From NCBI GenBank assembly GCA_031629035.1, contig JAVLUG010000001.1, positions 155,690-219,689 on the forward strand: a DNA stretch of 64,000 bases. The letters are read 5' to 3'. Numbering within the stretch: the stretch's first letter is position 1; every line of letters starts with the position of its first letter. This stretch comes from MVYY01 sp012517575. GTDB taxonomy: Bacteria > Bacteroidota > Bacteroidia > Bacteroidales > Paludibacteraceae. The notes beneath the pieces are model-generated. The model saw only the letters and a program-made list of their open reading frames with translations, did not search any database and had not been told where the DNA came from. The translations under genes were made by a program, and so were the position numbers. This document shows positions 18,317 through 25,816 of this stretch, in pieces.

Positions 18317-19255
18317 ATGAAACAAAAAATTTTGATTTTTACATTATGGATTATTCCTTGCCTCGTGATGTCCCAGAATTATGATACTTATATTCACAAG
18401 GCTGATTCCTGCTACTGGGTAAAAAATTATAAAATGGCTGAGGAATTTTTTAAATTGGCTTTTACCATCAATCAGGAAAAACACTTGTACAATGCTGCTT
18501 GCACTGCTTCATTAGCCAATGATCCCGATACCGCATTCAGATGGCTTAATCTTGCTGTAGATAAAGGATTTACAAATGTGGATCAAATAAAAAGAGACCC
18601 GGATCTGAATAATTTGCACAAAGATGAAAGATGGGAAGCATTATTGGAAAAAGTTCAGAAAAAGTTAGATATTTTGGAAGCTAATTACGATAAATCATTG
18701 CAAAAAGAGCTTATCCAAATTTTTTATGATGATCAGAATATTCGTCATCAGTTTATTGAGGCAGAGAAACAATATGGTTTTAAAAGTAGTGTTGCTGATA
18801 GTTTAGCGCAAATAATGATAAAAATTGACAGCATCAATTTACAGAAAATCGAAAATATATTGGATAAAAAAGGATGGGTAGGGAAAGACCTTGTTGGTGA
18901 GCAGGCGAATATGACCATCTTTCTGGTTATTCAACATTCCGATTTGGAAACGCAGAAAAAATATTTGCCCATGATGAGAGAGGCAGTTAAGAAAGGAAAT
19001 GCCAACGCTGCAAATTTAGCATTGCTCGAGGATAGAATTGCAATGTGGGAAGGAAGAAAACAAATCTATGGCAGTCAACTCTATTATGATGAAAAGAAAG
19101 GTAAATATTTTGTCAGTCCAATTGAAGATCCTGATAATGTTGACAAGAGAAGAGCGGAAGTTGGGCTGGGTCCAATTTCGGAATATGTGAAAAATTGGGG
19201 AATTGAATGGAACATGGAAGAATATAAAAAGGAGCAAATGCTGAAAAACAATTAA
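18317..19255 (+). CDS. Exported TPR-like protein with C-terminal DUF6624 domain
   Basis: 312 residues. Signal peptide (1-19, ending VMSQ). Residues 20-120 form TPR-like helices (YKMAEEFFKLAFTI, YNAACTASLANDPDTAFRWL). Residues about 150-300 match the DUF6624 pattern: IFLVIQHSDLETQKKYLPMM, AVKKGNANAANLALLEDRI and RKQIYGSQL, ending with VGLGPISEYVKNWGIEW. Function unknown; such genes are scattered singly in Bacteroidetes. It is the last gene before the repeat-rich accessory region and has no clear operon partner. Confidence 0.8.
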   Translation: MKQKILIFTLWIIPCLVMSQNYDTYIHKADSCYWVKNYKMAEEFFKLAFTINQEKHLYNAACTASLANDPDTAFRWLNLAVDKGFTNVDQIKRDPDLNNLHKDERWEALLEKVQKKLDILEANYDKSLQKELIQIFYDDQNIRHQFIEAEKQYGFKSSVADSLAQIMIKIDSINLQKIENILDKKGWVGKDLVGEQANMTIFLVIQHSDLETQKKYLPMMREAVKKGNANAANLALLEDRIAMWEGRKQIYGSQLYYDEKKGKYFVSPIEDPDNVDKRRAEVGLGPISEYVKNWGIEWNMEEYKKEQMLKNN

Positions 19256-19554
19256 TCACTTGTCGAAGCAGATTTTTTTTGAAAGGCAATAATCTCCATA
19301 ACCGAAGGTCAACAACCTAAGGACTAAGGTAATGATAAACAACCCCTGCTTGAAAGCCAGAATTTCTATCAAACTTATCAGTGAGAATTTTCAATCTGAA
19401 AAATTTTTAAGTGTTGTTTTTGAAATTCACAGAAAATTCCTTTTGAATTAAAAAAAATAATCATCCATTTGAGGCTTTTAGAAAATTTAAGTTTTCATAA
19501 AACAAAGTAAGGGAACTTGATATTTACAAATGTGATTTGAACCGAATTGTTTGA
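19256..19554. other. Intergenic stretch, no gene seen
   Basis: AT-rich sequence with no convincing frame. It ends at the first REP palindrome. No promoter consensus stands out. Confidence 0.55.
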
Positions 19555-19555
19555 A

Positions 19556-19592
19556 CAAGCAAACCACCGATTGCAAATCGGCGGGAGCAAAG
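19556..19592 (+). repeat. REP palindrome, copy 1
   Basis: CCGATT-GCA-AATCGG hairpin (19567-19572 and 19576-19581) with flanking CC/GG pairs and one mismatch, inside the conserved frame CAAGCAAACCA..GGCGGGAGCAAAG. Near-identical to copies at 21313 and 26030 and inverted at 20670. It lies 45 nt before a T9SS-protein gene. Confidence 0.85.
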
Positions 19593-19595
19593 GTA

Positions 19596-19619
19596 AATAT
19601 TGTAACATGCGGTCAATAA
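19596..19619 (+). pseudogene. Last codons of a lost coathanger-type protein (copy 1)
   Basis: Encodes NIVTCGQ and stop. Identical tails end the longer fragment at 20464-20625 and recur at 26070-26093. Everything upstream has been replaced by the REP palindrome. Confidence 0.6.
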
Positions 19620-19636
19620 TCTAAATCTAAAAAAAC

Positions 19637-20335
19637 ATGAAAAGAATTCTTATTATATTAGTCGTTAACCTATTGTTTTCACATTTTCTTTTTGCTCAGG
19701 AAAACAGCAGAATAAGCACATTTTTCAATGATACATTAAAAGGAAAATGGTTGTTACAAAAAAGCTGTTATAAATCATTTTGTGATACTGTGGGCAAAAA
19801 TACTGAGTATGTCATTTTTACATCAATAACCCCACAAGGTTTTGTTAAATTCAGTACAAATGGAAGTTGGTGTACATCGAAGGGAGACTCAGCAAAATTA
19901 TTCTTACATTTTAGCAATTCATGGAAAATAGATGATTTTTTATTTTTTGATTTTGAAAAGACTGAAATAGGTATTCAATTTGAAAATTTTGATAAATTAT
20001 TTTTAATAACGATAGATGGTGGTGGAGCTTCCAAAGAATACAATAGGGATAAATCCTTTTCGGATTTTCAAAATGTAAAATCCGAACCAATAAAGATTTT
20101 TCCCAATCCGTTTGTGGATAAATTTACCTTATCTTGCGATATGCCAAACCCAACAAATAGAGTATCGTTAGTCATATATTCAACAACAGGAGCATTACTA
20201 AAAAAAATCGAAATTCCAGAAAATGGACAGTCTACGAAAATAATATCTCTGGAGGATTTAAATAAAGGAGTCTATTTGGGAGTACTTACACTTGACAATA
20301 AGGAGGTGAAAAATATAAAACTTATCAAGGAGTAG
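19637..20335 (+). CDS. T9SS-exported protein with C-terminal sorting domain, paralog 1
   Basis: 232 residues. Signal peptide MKRILIILVVNLLFSHFLFA, an unassigned beta-rich middle (about 25-150) and a type A T9SS sorting domain (about 152-232) with IFPNPFVDKFTLSC, LVIYSTTGALLKKIEI and GVYLGVLTLDNKEVKNIKLI. It should be exported by the Sec and type IX systems to the cell surface. A paralog lies at 26111-26827: the signal peptide, upstream leader and sorting-domain DNA are nearly identical between the two, while the middle is much more divergent. Both are followed by the same 18-base sequence containing GGTAAC, here at 20382-20399. Function unknown. Confidence 0.82.
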   Translation: MKRILIILVVNLLFSHFLFAQENSRISTFFNDTLKGKWLLQKSCYKSFCDTVGKNTEYVIFTSITPQGFVKFSTNGSWCTSKGDSAKLFLHFSNSWKIDDFLFFDFEKTEIGIQFENFDKLFLITIDGGGASKEYNRDKSFSDFQNVKSEPIKIFPNPFVDKFTLSCDMPNPTNRVSLVIYSTTGALLKKIEIPENGQSTKIISLEDLNKGVYLGVLTLDNKEVKNIKLIKE

Positions 20336-20381
20336 ATTCAAAACAAATCATTTTTCCAATAAAACAGAACGAACAAAAAAT

Positions 20382-20399
20382 TGCACGTTTGGTAACACA
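20382..20399 (+). repeat. Shared 18-base left end of an attC-like site (truncated site)
   Basis: TGCACGTTTGGTAACACA is identical to 26874-26891, where it begins a complete attC-like site. Here the sequence diverges right after the AAC box and no matching right half follows. Confidence 0.55.
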
Positions 20400-20463
20400 T
20401 CAAAGAAACAGGAATACCAAATGTGCTTTTTGGGTAAATGTAATACAACTTTGAGTGGCGTGA

Positions 20464-20625
20464 AAGTTTGAAACTGTAAATATAATGCAAACATCCGGTT
20501 CGGTTATCATAAAATCAACTGATAATGTAACTTTTGAAGCTGGTCAGGAAATTATATTGAATAATGGATTTGAAATTCAACAAGGAGGTCAACTCGATAT
20601 TAATATTGTAACATGCGGTCAATAA
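20464..20625 (+). pseudogene. C-terminal fragment of a 3-coathanger-stack protein
   Basis: An open frame of 53 codons from after a stop at 20461 to TAA at 20625; an ATG at 20485 gives 46 residues. The residues (GSVIIKSTDNVTFEAGQEI, then LNNGFEIQQGGQLDINIV) have the repeating hydrophobic pattern of the coathanger-stack domain found at the end of T9SS-exported Bacteroidetes proteins. The N-terminal body is missing and frames upstream are broken, so this is a remnant. It is followed after 17 nt by a truncated T9SS gene start, which suggests an ancestral coathanger gene - T9SS gene pair. Confidence 0.6.
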
Positions 20626-20642
20626 TCTAAATCTAAAAAAAC

Positions 20643-20665
20643 ATGAAAAGAATTCTTATTATATT
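20643..20665 (+). pseudogene. Truncated start of a third T9SS-protein paralog
   Basis: The leader and first 23 coding bases (ATGAAAAGAATTCTTATTAT then ATT) are identical to the starts at 19637 and 26111. Homology stops at 20665, a few bases before the inverted REP. Only MKRILII remains of the gene. Confidence 0.8.
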
Positions 20666-20669
20666 TCCC

Positions 20670-20698
20670 GCTCCCGCCGATTTGTAATCGGTGGTTTG
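20670..20698 (-). repeat. REP palindrome, copy 2 (inverted)
   Basis: GCTCCCGCCGATTTGTAATC and the following GGTGGTTTG are the reverse complement of the other REP copies, with loop TGT. It forms the left boundary of the RAYT unit. Confidence 0.85.
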
Positions 20699-20775
20699 GT
20701 CTGTAGAGCAAGAAATAAAGAGCAAATGTAAAAATGAATACGAGAGCATAAAAAGGAACAAGGAAACACATAGAC

Positions 20776-21282
20776 ATGAGCAGAAACTATAAATTTTATA
20801 ATCCTGAAGGAATTTATTTTGTAAGTTTTGCTGTGAAGGAGTGGATTGATATATTTACAAGAAACGAATATAAAGACGTAATCATAGATAGTCTAACATT
20901 TTGTCAAAAGAATAAAGGATTAGAATTATTTGCATGGTGTATAATGACCAATCACGTTCATTTAATAATTAGAGCTAAAAATGGTTGTGCTTTGCAAGAT
21001 ATAATGCGTGATTTTAAAAAATTCACAAGCAAGAAAATAATAACAGCCATAAAAGAGAATCCACAAGAAAGCAGAAAAGAATGGTTGTTGGAAAAATTTT
21101 TAACAAAAGAAGGAATTCATTTTTGGGGGACAGACAATCATCCGATAGAATTGTGGAGTAACAGCGTCATAAGTCAAAAGTTGGATTATTTACATAATAA
21201 TCCTGTAGAAGAAGGACTTGTATTTCGCGCCGAGCAATATGTTTACAGCAGTGCTGTTGATTATGCCGGAGGAAAAGGATGA
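20776..21282 (+). CDS. REP-associated tyrosine transposase (RAYT, Y1/HUH type)
   Basis: 168 residues. Single-strand DNA transposase related to TnpA of IS200/IS605. The metal-binding HUH motif is NHVHLI (about residues 58-63, in WCIMTNHVHLIIRA). The RAYT-type C-terminal block KLDYLHNNPVEEGLV is intact, with candidate catalytic Tyr residues YLHNNP and, later, EQYVYSSAVDY. The RAYT-type start YKFYNPEGIYFVSFAV is also present. Full-length and flanked by REPs of its own kind, so it may be active. These enzymes mobilise or maintain REP sequences (established for E. coli RAYT). Confidence 0.9.
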   Translation: MSRNYKFYNPEGIYFVSFAVKEWIDIFTRNEYKDVIIDSLTFCQKNKGLELFAWCIMTNHVHLIIRAKNGCALQDIMRDFKKFTSKKIITAIKENPQESRKEWLLEKFLTKEGIHFWGTDNHPIELWSNSVISQKLDYLHNNPVEEGLVFRAEQYVYSSAVDYAGGKG

Positions 21283-21312
21283 TTAGATATAATGCTGATA
21301 TGATTGCTTTAG

Positions 21313-21349
21313 CAAGCAAACCACCGATTGCAAATCGGCGGGAACAAAG
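21313..21349 (+). repeat. REP palindrome, copy 3
   Basis: Same as copy 1 except GGGAACAAAG in place of GGGAGCAAAG. It lies 30 nt after the RAYT stop and forms the right boundary of the unit. Confidence 0.85.
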
Positions 21350-21429
21350 TGAGTAAACCTGACAGCTAACTATGATTTGCTGATTTCGGGATTATTTTTT
21401 ATGGAATAATAAAGATTTTTTTAATTTGT

Positions 21430-21460
21430 TTTGAATAATTGAAATTATTGTATAAATTTG
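21430..21460 (+). promoter_or_regulatory. Full-consensus Bacteroidetes promoter upstream of the cassette array
   Basis: TTTG (21430-21433), a 19-nt spacer and TAAATTTG (21453-21460) match the -33/-7 consensus exactly. It points into the array; the first gene starts 420 nt downstream. From 21461 to 21660 only short frames are seen, for example an 11-codon one, METNKVMKQWP. A close relative of this element occurs at 63833-63863. It is placed where an integron cassette promoter would be, which is inference. Confidence 0.65.
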
Positions 21461-21690
21461 TCAAGATTATGGTAAAGTAAACCCAAAATTGATGGAAACA
21501 AACAAGGTAATGAAACAATGGCCTTAAAAAAGGAACCATAGTTTATCCTATTGATATTATGTAATTTATCATTCGATATCAAGTATAAACTTGAAAGTGA
21601 TTTACGCATGTTTTAAATTTTGTATTTACGAATGTTGTATATTTATTGCGTAAATAAGACGTTGAAGCGCAATCCGCTCCGTTCCTTGCG

Positions 21691-21824
21691 CTTCAACGGG
21701 GCGCGGATTTCATCCGCTGTAAAGCTCGCCCGCTCCGCGGACTCCGCTTAACAGCGGATTTGAGAAATTCCATATTGAAAGTAAACTTCCAATATGAACT
21801 TCACAAATCCGCGCCCCGTTAGGT
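21691..21824 (+). other. attC-like site 1 (and gene-less cassette)
   Basis: Left box CTTCAAC (21691-21697), right box GTTAGGT (21818-21824, a perfect GTTRRRY). Arms AACGGGGCGCGGATTT (21695-21710) and AAATCCGCGCCCCGTT (21805-21820) pair perfectly over 16 bp. Inside are ATCCGCTGT/ACAGCGGAT (21712-21720, 21751-21759) and CATATTG/CAATATG (21771-21777, 21790-21796). The 12 bases TTGCGCTTCAAC ending the left box are the exact complement of 21661-21672, so a 157-bp cassette without a gene may precede it. Confidence 0.65.
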
Positions 21825-21880
21825 GCAAGCGTAGGAAGACACACAACAGACAAGAAAACGACTAAAAAAACAGAGTAAAA

Positions 21881-24151
21881 ATGACCGAAGATAAAGTAAG
21901 AGAAAGTGCAGGTAAAATATTGGGATTTAAAGACACCGAAACAGCTAAAAGCGGTGTTGGACAAATCACGTCATTTAATCAATTAGGTTTTAAAGGCATT
22001 AAGGACAGACCAGACGGATGGTATTTGCCAAACGAAAAAAGTTTCCCAGCCATAATTTTAGAAGCCAAAAGCGAGAAAACAACTTTACAGAAATCTCACA
22101 TAGAAGAACTATTGAAGAACACTTCAATAATTGAGACTAAATACAAAAATCATATTGGCATTTTATACAACGGACATACTGTAAAGATTTACAAAAACGG
22201 AACTTTTCTAAGAGACGAACACGAACTTAAAAACAAAGAATACTATTTAAGTTTATTCTCTGAAAACAAAATTGATACACCGAAAATATACACATTAACC
22301 GCAAGAATAAACAATAACTTACATTTCAATTTCGGAATAAAAAATCTGTATCACCGTATGATATTTACGGCTTGTGCATTAGTCGCTAAAAGATATGGTT
22401 CTGTTCTAATCAAGGGTATGAATTATAAGACATTTCATACTTCTATCCAATCCACACTTGCCAAAAGTTTTGAAGAAGCAAGAAGACAAAATGCCAAACT
22501 AGATATTTTGCTTGAAGCATATTCTTCAATCAAAATGAATATTAATGAAAACCAAGAAGCAATTGATGACTTTATAGAGTGTGTTGAAAATATCAGCGAC
22601 AACATAAACAGTGACTTTTGGAATGGCGAAGATGTTATGGCGATATTTTTCAACGAGTTCAATCGCTATAAAAGCAAGAGTGAAAGCGGACAGGTTTTTA
22701 CGCCTGACCACATAACAAGTTTAATGTATAGGATTATAGGCGTAAACAAAGACGATGTAATACTTGATGCAGCTTGTGGCAGTGGTGCTTTTCTCGTTAA
22801 GGCTATGTGCAACATGATTAAAGAAGCAGGTGGAAACTCAACCAAAAAAGCAAAAGAAATTAAGCAAAATCAACTTTTTGGAATTGAGTTTGACAAAGAG
22901 ATTTATGCTCTTGCTTGTGCTAATATGCTTATTCACAAAGACGGGAAAACTAATTTAGAACAATTTGATAGTAGAAGTGACGAAGCTAAAAAATGGATTA
23001 AGAGTAAAAAAATCACAAAGGTTCTAATGAACCCACCATTTGAAAATAAATACGGTTGCATTGAAATTGTAGCAAACGTTTTGGAAAGTGTTGATAGAGA
23101 AACAACCTGTGCATTTATAATGCCAGACAATAAACTTGAAGCTAATCTTAAAAAGGCTAAAAAAATACTTCAAAAACATACTTTACAGAAAATAATCAAA
23201 TTGCCTAACGAAGTTTTCACAGGCACAACGGCAAGCGTTTTCATTTTCAAAAGCGGTATCCCTCAAAACAACAATAAGGTTTTCTCTTGTGCAATACTTG
23301 ACGATGGACTTGAAACAATAAAAAATCAAGGCAGACAAGACCTTAAAAACAAATGGGAAGGAATTGAAAAATATTGGGTTGACGTAATTTATAAGCAAAG
23401 CGGAGACAGTTCCATTCAATGGCTTGACCCTAATGTAAGTTTAAGTTATAAGGTTGCGGAAAAACCTTTTCAAATAAGCGAACAAGATTTTAAAAAGAAT
23501 GTGCTTGACTACATATTTTTTAAATCAAACATAAACCCAAGCGACTTTAAAAATAAAATTCTTGATTTTGTTCTATATGACAATTCCGACACTATAAATG
23601 AACAGTTGGTTAAAGTAATAAGAGCAAAACTTACTTTGAAAAATGATACTTCAACCATTGACATATCTAAGTGGAAAAAATTTATGATTTGTGGTGATGG
23701 CGGAATTTTCAAACTCGTTCAGCCAAGACCAAGAAAACTGACAGAATATTTGAATGATGGTGAAGTTCCTTTTGTAGCCTCGGGAGCATTTAATAATGGA
23801 ATTGAAAAGTATGTAGAGACCGATGAAGAATTAGACAAAGGAAATTGTATAACAGTTTCGGCAATTGGTGGCTTTTCATTTTATCAGGACAAAGACTTTA
23901 TCGGTCGTGGCGGAGCAGGTTCTGCAATTAAAATTTTATACAATGATAAGCTGAACGAAAAAAATGCTTTGTTCATTTGTGCTGTATTACAAAAGACATT
24001 GAATAAATACGACTATACAACAATGTTATCAGGCGACAAATTGAAAAAAGAATTTATCTATTTACCCGTAAAAAAAGACGGACAACCCGACTTTGACTTT
24101 ATGGAAAAATTTATTGACAACCTTCAAAAACAACTTAAAGTATGGGTGTAG
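21881..24151 (+). CDS. Single-chain type IIG-like restriction-modification enzyme
   Basis: 756 residues combining cleavage, methylation and DNA recognition. The N terminus has a PD-(D/E)xK pattern: PD at 44-45 (DRPDGWYL) and E61-A-K63 (AIILEAKSE). A helical linker leads to an N6-adenine methylase with FTP (273-275), motif I DAACGSGAF (296-304) and catalytic NPPF (384-387). From about 590 to the end a type I HsdS-like target-recognition domain follows (VPFVASGAFNNGIEKYV, GGFSFYQDKDFIGRGGAG, then LKKEFIYLP). No separate R, M or S gene lies nearby, so the gene is probably a complete system recognising one site. It sits alone in a cassette (21819-24293) between attC-like sites 1 and 2. Confidence 0.87.
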   Translation: MTEDKVRESAGKILGFKDTETAKSGVGQITSFNQLGFKGIKDRPDGWYLPNEKSFPAIILEAKSEKTTLQKSHIEELLKNTSIIETKYKNHIGILYNGHTVKIYKNGTFLRDEHELKNKEYYLSLFSENKIDTPKIYTLTARINNNLHFNFGIKNLYHRMIFTACALVAKRYGSVLIKGMNYKTFHTSIQSTLAKSFEEARRQNAKLDILLEAYSSIKMNINENQEAIDDFIECVENISDNINSDFWNGEDVMAIFFNEFNRYKSKSESGQVFTPDHITSLMYRIIGVNKDDVILDAACGSGAFLVKAMCNMIKEAGGNSTKKAKEIKQNQLFGIEFDKEIYALACANMLIHKDGKTNLEQFDSRSDEAKKWIKSKKITKVLMNPPFENKYGCIEIVANVLESVDRETTCAFIMPDNKLEANLKKAKKILQKHTLQKIIKLPNEVFTGTTASVFIFKSGIPQNNNKVFSCAILDDGLETIKNQGRQDLKNKWEGIEKYWVDVIYKQSGDSSIQWLDPNVSLSYKVAEKPFQISEQDFKKNVLDYIFFKSNINPSDFKNKILDFVLYDNSDTINEQLVKVIRAKLTLKNDTSTIDISKWKKFMICGDGGIFKLVQPRPRKLTEYLNDGEVPFVASGAFNNGIEKYVETDEELDKGNCITVSAIGGFSFYQDKDFIGRGGAGSAIKILYNDKLNEKNALFICAVLQKTLNKYDYTTMLSGDKLKKEFIYLPVKKDGQPDFDFMEKFIDNLQKQLKVWV

Positions 24152-24169
24152 AAAGACAAGAACGCCAGC

Positions 24170-24299
24170 ACCTAACAAAGTATAGCAGTAATAAGGGTTT
24201 CATAGTGAATTCAAGTGTTCTGCCCCGCATCGGCGTTTGTGTCGGCGGATAGGAACGAAGTCCGCAATCCCCAACGTTTAATACACGCAACCGTTATGC
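24170..24299 (+). other. attC-like site 2 (130 nt)
   Basis: Left box ACCTAAC (24170-24176, perfect RYYYAAC), right box GTTATGC (24293-24299). The nine bases GCACCTAAC (24168-24176) are the exact reverse complement of GTTAGGTGC at the start of the same cassette (21818-21826). The internal block GGATAGGAA..CCGCAATCCC aligns without gaps to site 4. Arm symmetry is weaker than in sites 3-5. Confidence 0.7.
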
Positions 24300-24365
24300 G
24301 TCATGCTAAACGGGATTGCAGAAAACCGATAAGAGAGTAAGCATAAATCAAAAAATTGACTGACA

Positions 24366-24908
24366 ATGAACAAAAAACAATTTATCGATTCATTAAGAGG
24401 GAAAACAGTAAAAGCGTTACTTGAACTTCTTAGACTTGGACAAACAGGAGAATCCAATATTGACCCTGACTTTCTTAATTGTATTATTGATGAACTAAAT
24501 TCAAGAGAACTTTCAAAATCAGAATCTAAGGATTTTGAAGACTTAATGAATTTTTCATTTAATGACAATCCAACTGAAAAATCAGATTCAAAAAATGAAT
24601 TTTCCGAAGAGGAAATTGAAAGCATAAAAAAAGAAACAGATATTGAACCAAGTAGATATACTGCTTTAAAAACAATAATCGGATTAATTTCTATTCTCGG
24701 GTATATTGTGATAGTGATTGGAATTATTGCAATGATTTTCTTCGCCACAAAAGAACAGGAAGAACAGGTACTGATTGGATTTGTATCTTTAGTGATAAGT
24801 GTTATAATTGCCTTACCCTTACTTGCATTCTCCAATCTAATTTATGTTTTCATTGACATAGAATATAATACGCGTAAGACAAAAGATGCCATAAAAAAAA
24901 TTGATTAA
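24366..24908 (+). CDS. Cassette-borne protein with two transmembrane helices, unknown function
   Basis: 180 residues, no family recognised. The first 95 residues are soluble and acidic (NKKQFIDSLRGKTVKALLEL; EFSEEEIESIKKETDIEP). Two hydrophobic helices follow (about 104-127, LISILGYIVIVIGIIAMIFF, and about 136-162), then a short charged tail ending TKDAIKKID. It is the only gene of cassette 24294-25141, starts 66 nt after the right box of site 2 and has no visible promoter of its own. Expression would depend on upstream transcription. Confidence 0.75.
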   Translation: MNKKQFIDSLRGKTVKALLELLRLGQTGESNIDPDFLNCIIDELNSRELSKSESKDFEDLMNFSFNDNPTEKSDSKNEFSEEEIESIKKETDIEPSRYTALKTIIGLISILGYIVIVIGIIAMIFFATKEQEEQVLIGFVSLVISVIIALPLLAFSNLIYVFIDIEYNTRKTKDAIKKID

Positions 24909-25017
24909 ATAAATTATTGTCATAGTACTTTGTAAAAATTTGATGAGTTTATATCGCTATGAATCAATATTATGCCTCCAATGAAATATTATTTTTGCAG
25001 GTTTAAAAAGCACGAAC

Positions 25018-25147
25018 GCATAACACGCGGTATAAAAAATTGCCGGTTCAGTAGGTTATTCAATGGTTGTAGCCCGCTTCAACTTTTGTGTAACTTGACA
25101 AAAAATCGCACGAAATCGGCAACTAACCATACCGCCGTCCGTTATAA
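25018..25147 (+). other. attC-like site 3 (130 nt)
   Basis: Left box GCATAAC (25018-25024), right box GTTATAA (25141-25147). ACGCATAAC (25016-25024) is the exact reverse complement of GTTATGCGT at the start of this cassette (24293-24301). Arms pair: GCGGTAT (25027-25033) with ATACCGC (25129-25135), and TTGCCG (25040-25045) with CGGCAA (25117-25122), with unequal spacers next to the boxes. Confidence 0.78.
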
Positions 25148-25191
25148 AACATACTAAGAGCGATACTGCACATAGACAAACTTGATATAAA

Positions 25192-25797
25192 ATGATAAAA
25201 ATTAAATTGACAATTATTACTCTTATAGGCTTCTTGACTATTCTGATTTCATGTAATAGCTCGACAAACAGCAACGTGAATGAGGATAAGTCAAAAATTG
25301 ATAGTGCCAAAGAACAAGTTGATAAAACTGACAAAGAATTAAAGACAAAGAATGAATCAACGACAGAAATTCGAACACAAGTTGATTTAAAAGCATCAGA
25401 ATTTTTAACAAATCTCAAAACTGGAGAAAAATTGAGTTCATTCTTCAATGATAAATGGATTTTTGTATATCACGAGGATAATAGATGTGATGGCTCTACT
25501 GATGGACAAATTGACAATCTAAAAAGTACCCAGATTGATTCAAGAATCAAATTACAAGTTAAAAATGATGGTGAAGGTTGGGAATGTGATAAAAAGGATC
25601 CAAAAACTTATGACATGGATTTTGACCAGAAGGAAAAAATTAAGGACTGGGACAGATTTGAGATACCGAATTATGATAATCAAGAAGAGAATATAGTTTA
25701 TATTGTTGGTTCGGGAGAATCTGATTATTTAAAACTTCACTTTAACGATAATGGCTTGATTATAAGACTAGAGTATAGAAGTGTAGACCCAGGATAA
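25192..25797 (+). CDS. Cassette-borne lipoprotein, unknown function
   Basis: 201 residues. Lipoprotein signal with lipobox LISC (Cys21), then a Lys/Asp/Glu/Ser-rich linker with coiled-coil character (about 30-62) and a folded C-terminal part (about 75-201) with WIFVYHEDNRCDG and NIVYIVGSGESDYLKLHF. No family recognised. Predicted outer- or inner-membrane lipoprotein. It is the only gene of cassette 25142-25940, 44 nt after the right box of site 3. Confidence 0.75.
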   Translation: MIKIKLTIITLIGFLTILISCNSSTNSNVNEDKSKIDSAKEQVDKTDKELKTKNESTTEIRTQVDLKASEFLTNLKTGEKLSSFFNDKWIFVYHEDNRCDGSTDGQIDNLKSTQIDSRIKLQVKNDGEGWECDKKDPKTYDMDFDQKEKIKDWDRFEIPNYDNQEENIVYIVGSGESDYLKLHFNDNGLIIRLEYRSVDPG

Positions 25798-25816
25798 GAA
25801 ATGAATAAAGTACGTT

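Larger units (their letters stand above)
20670..21349 (+). mobile_element. REP-RAYT unit (tyrosine transposase between inverted REPs)
   Basis: A 168-codon REP-associated tyrosine transposase gene is bracketed by an inverted REP (20670-20698) and a direct REP (21313-21349). This is the arrangement expected of RAYT/BIME units, derived from IS200/IS605-like enzymes. The left end abuts the truncated T9SS gene. A copy of the right-hand 44 bases plus REP occurs at 25986-26066. Confidence 0.75.
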
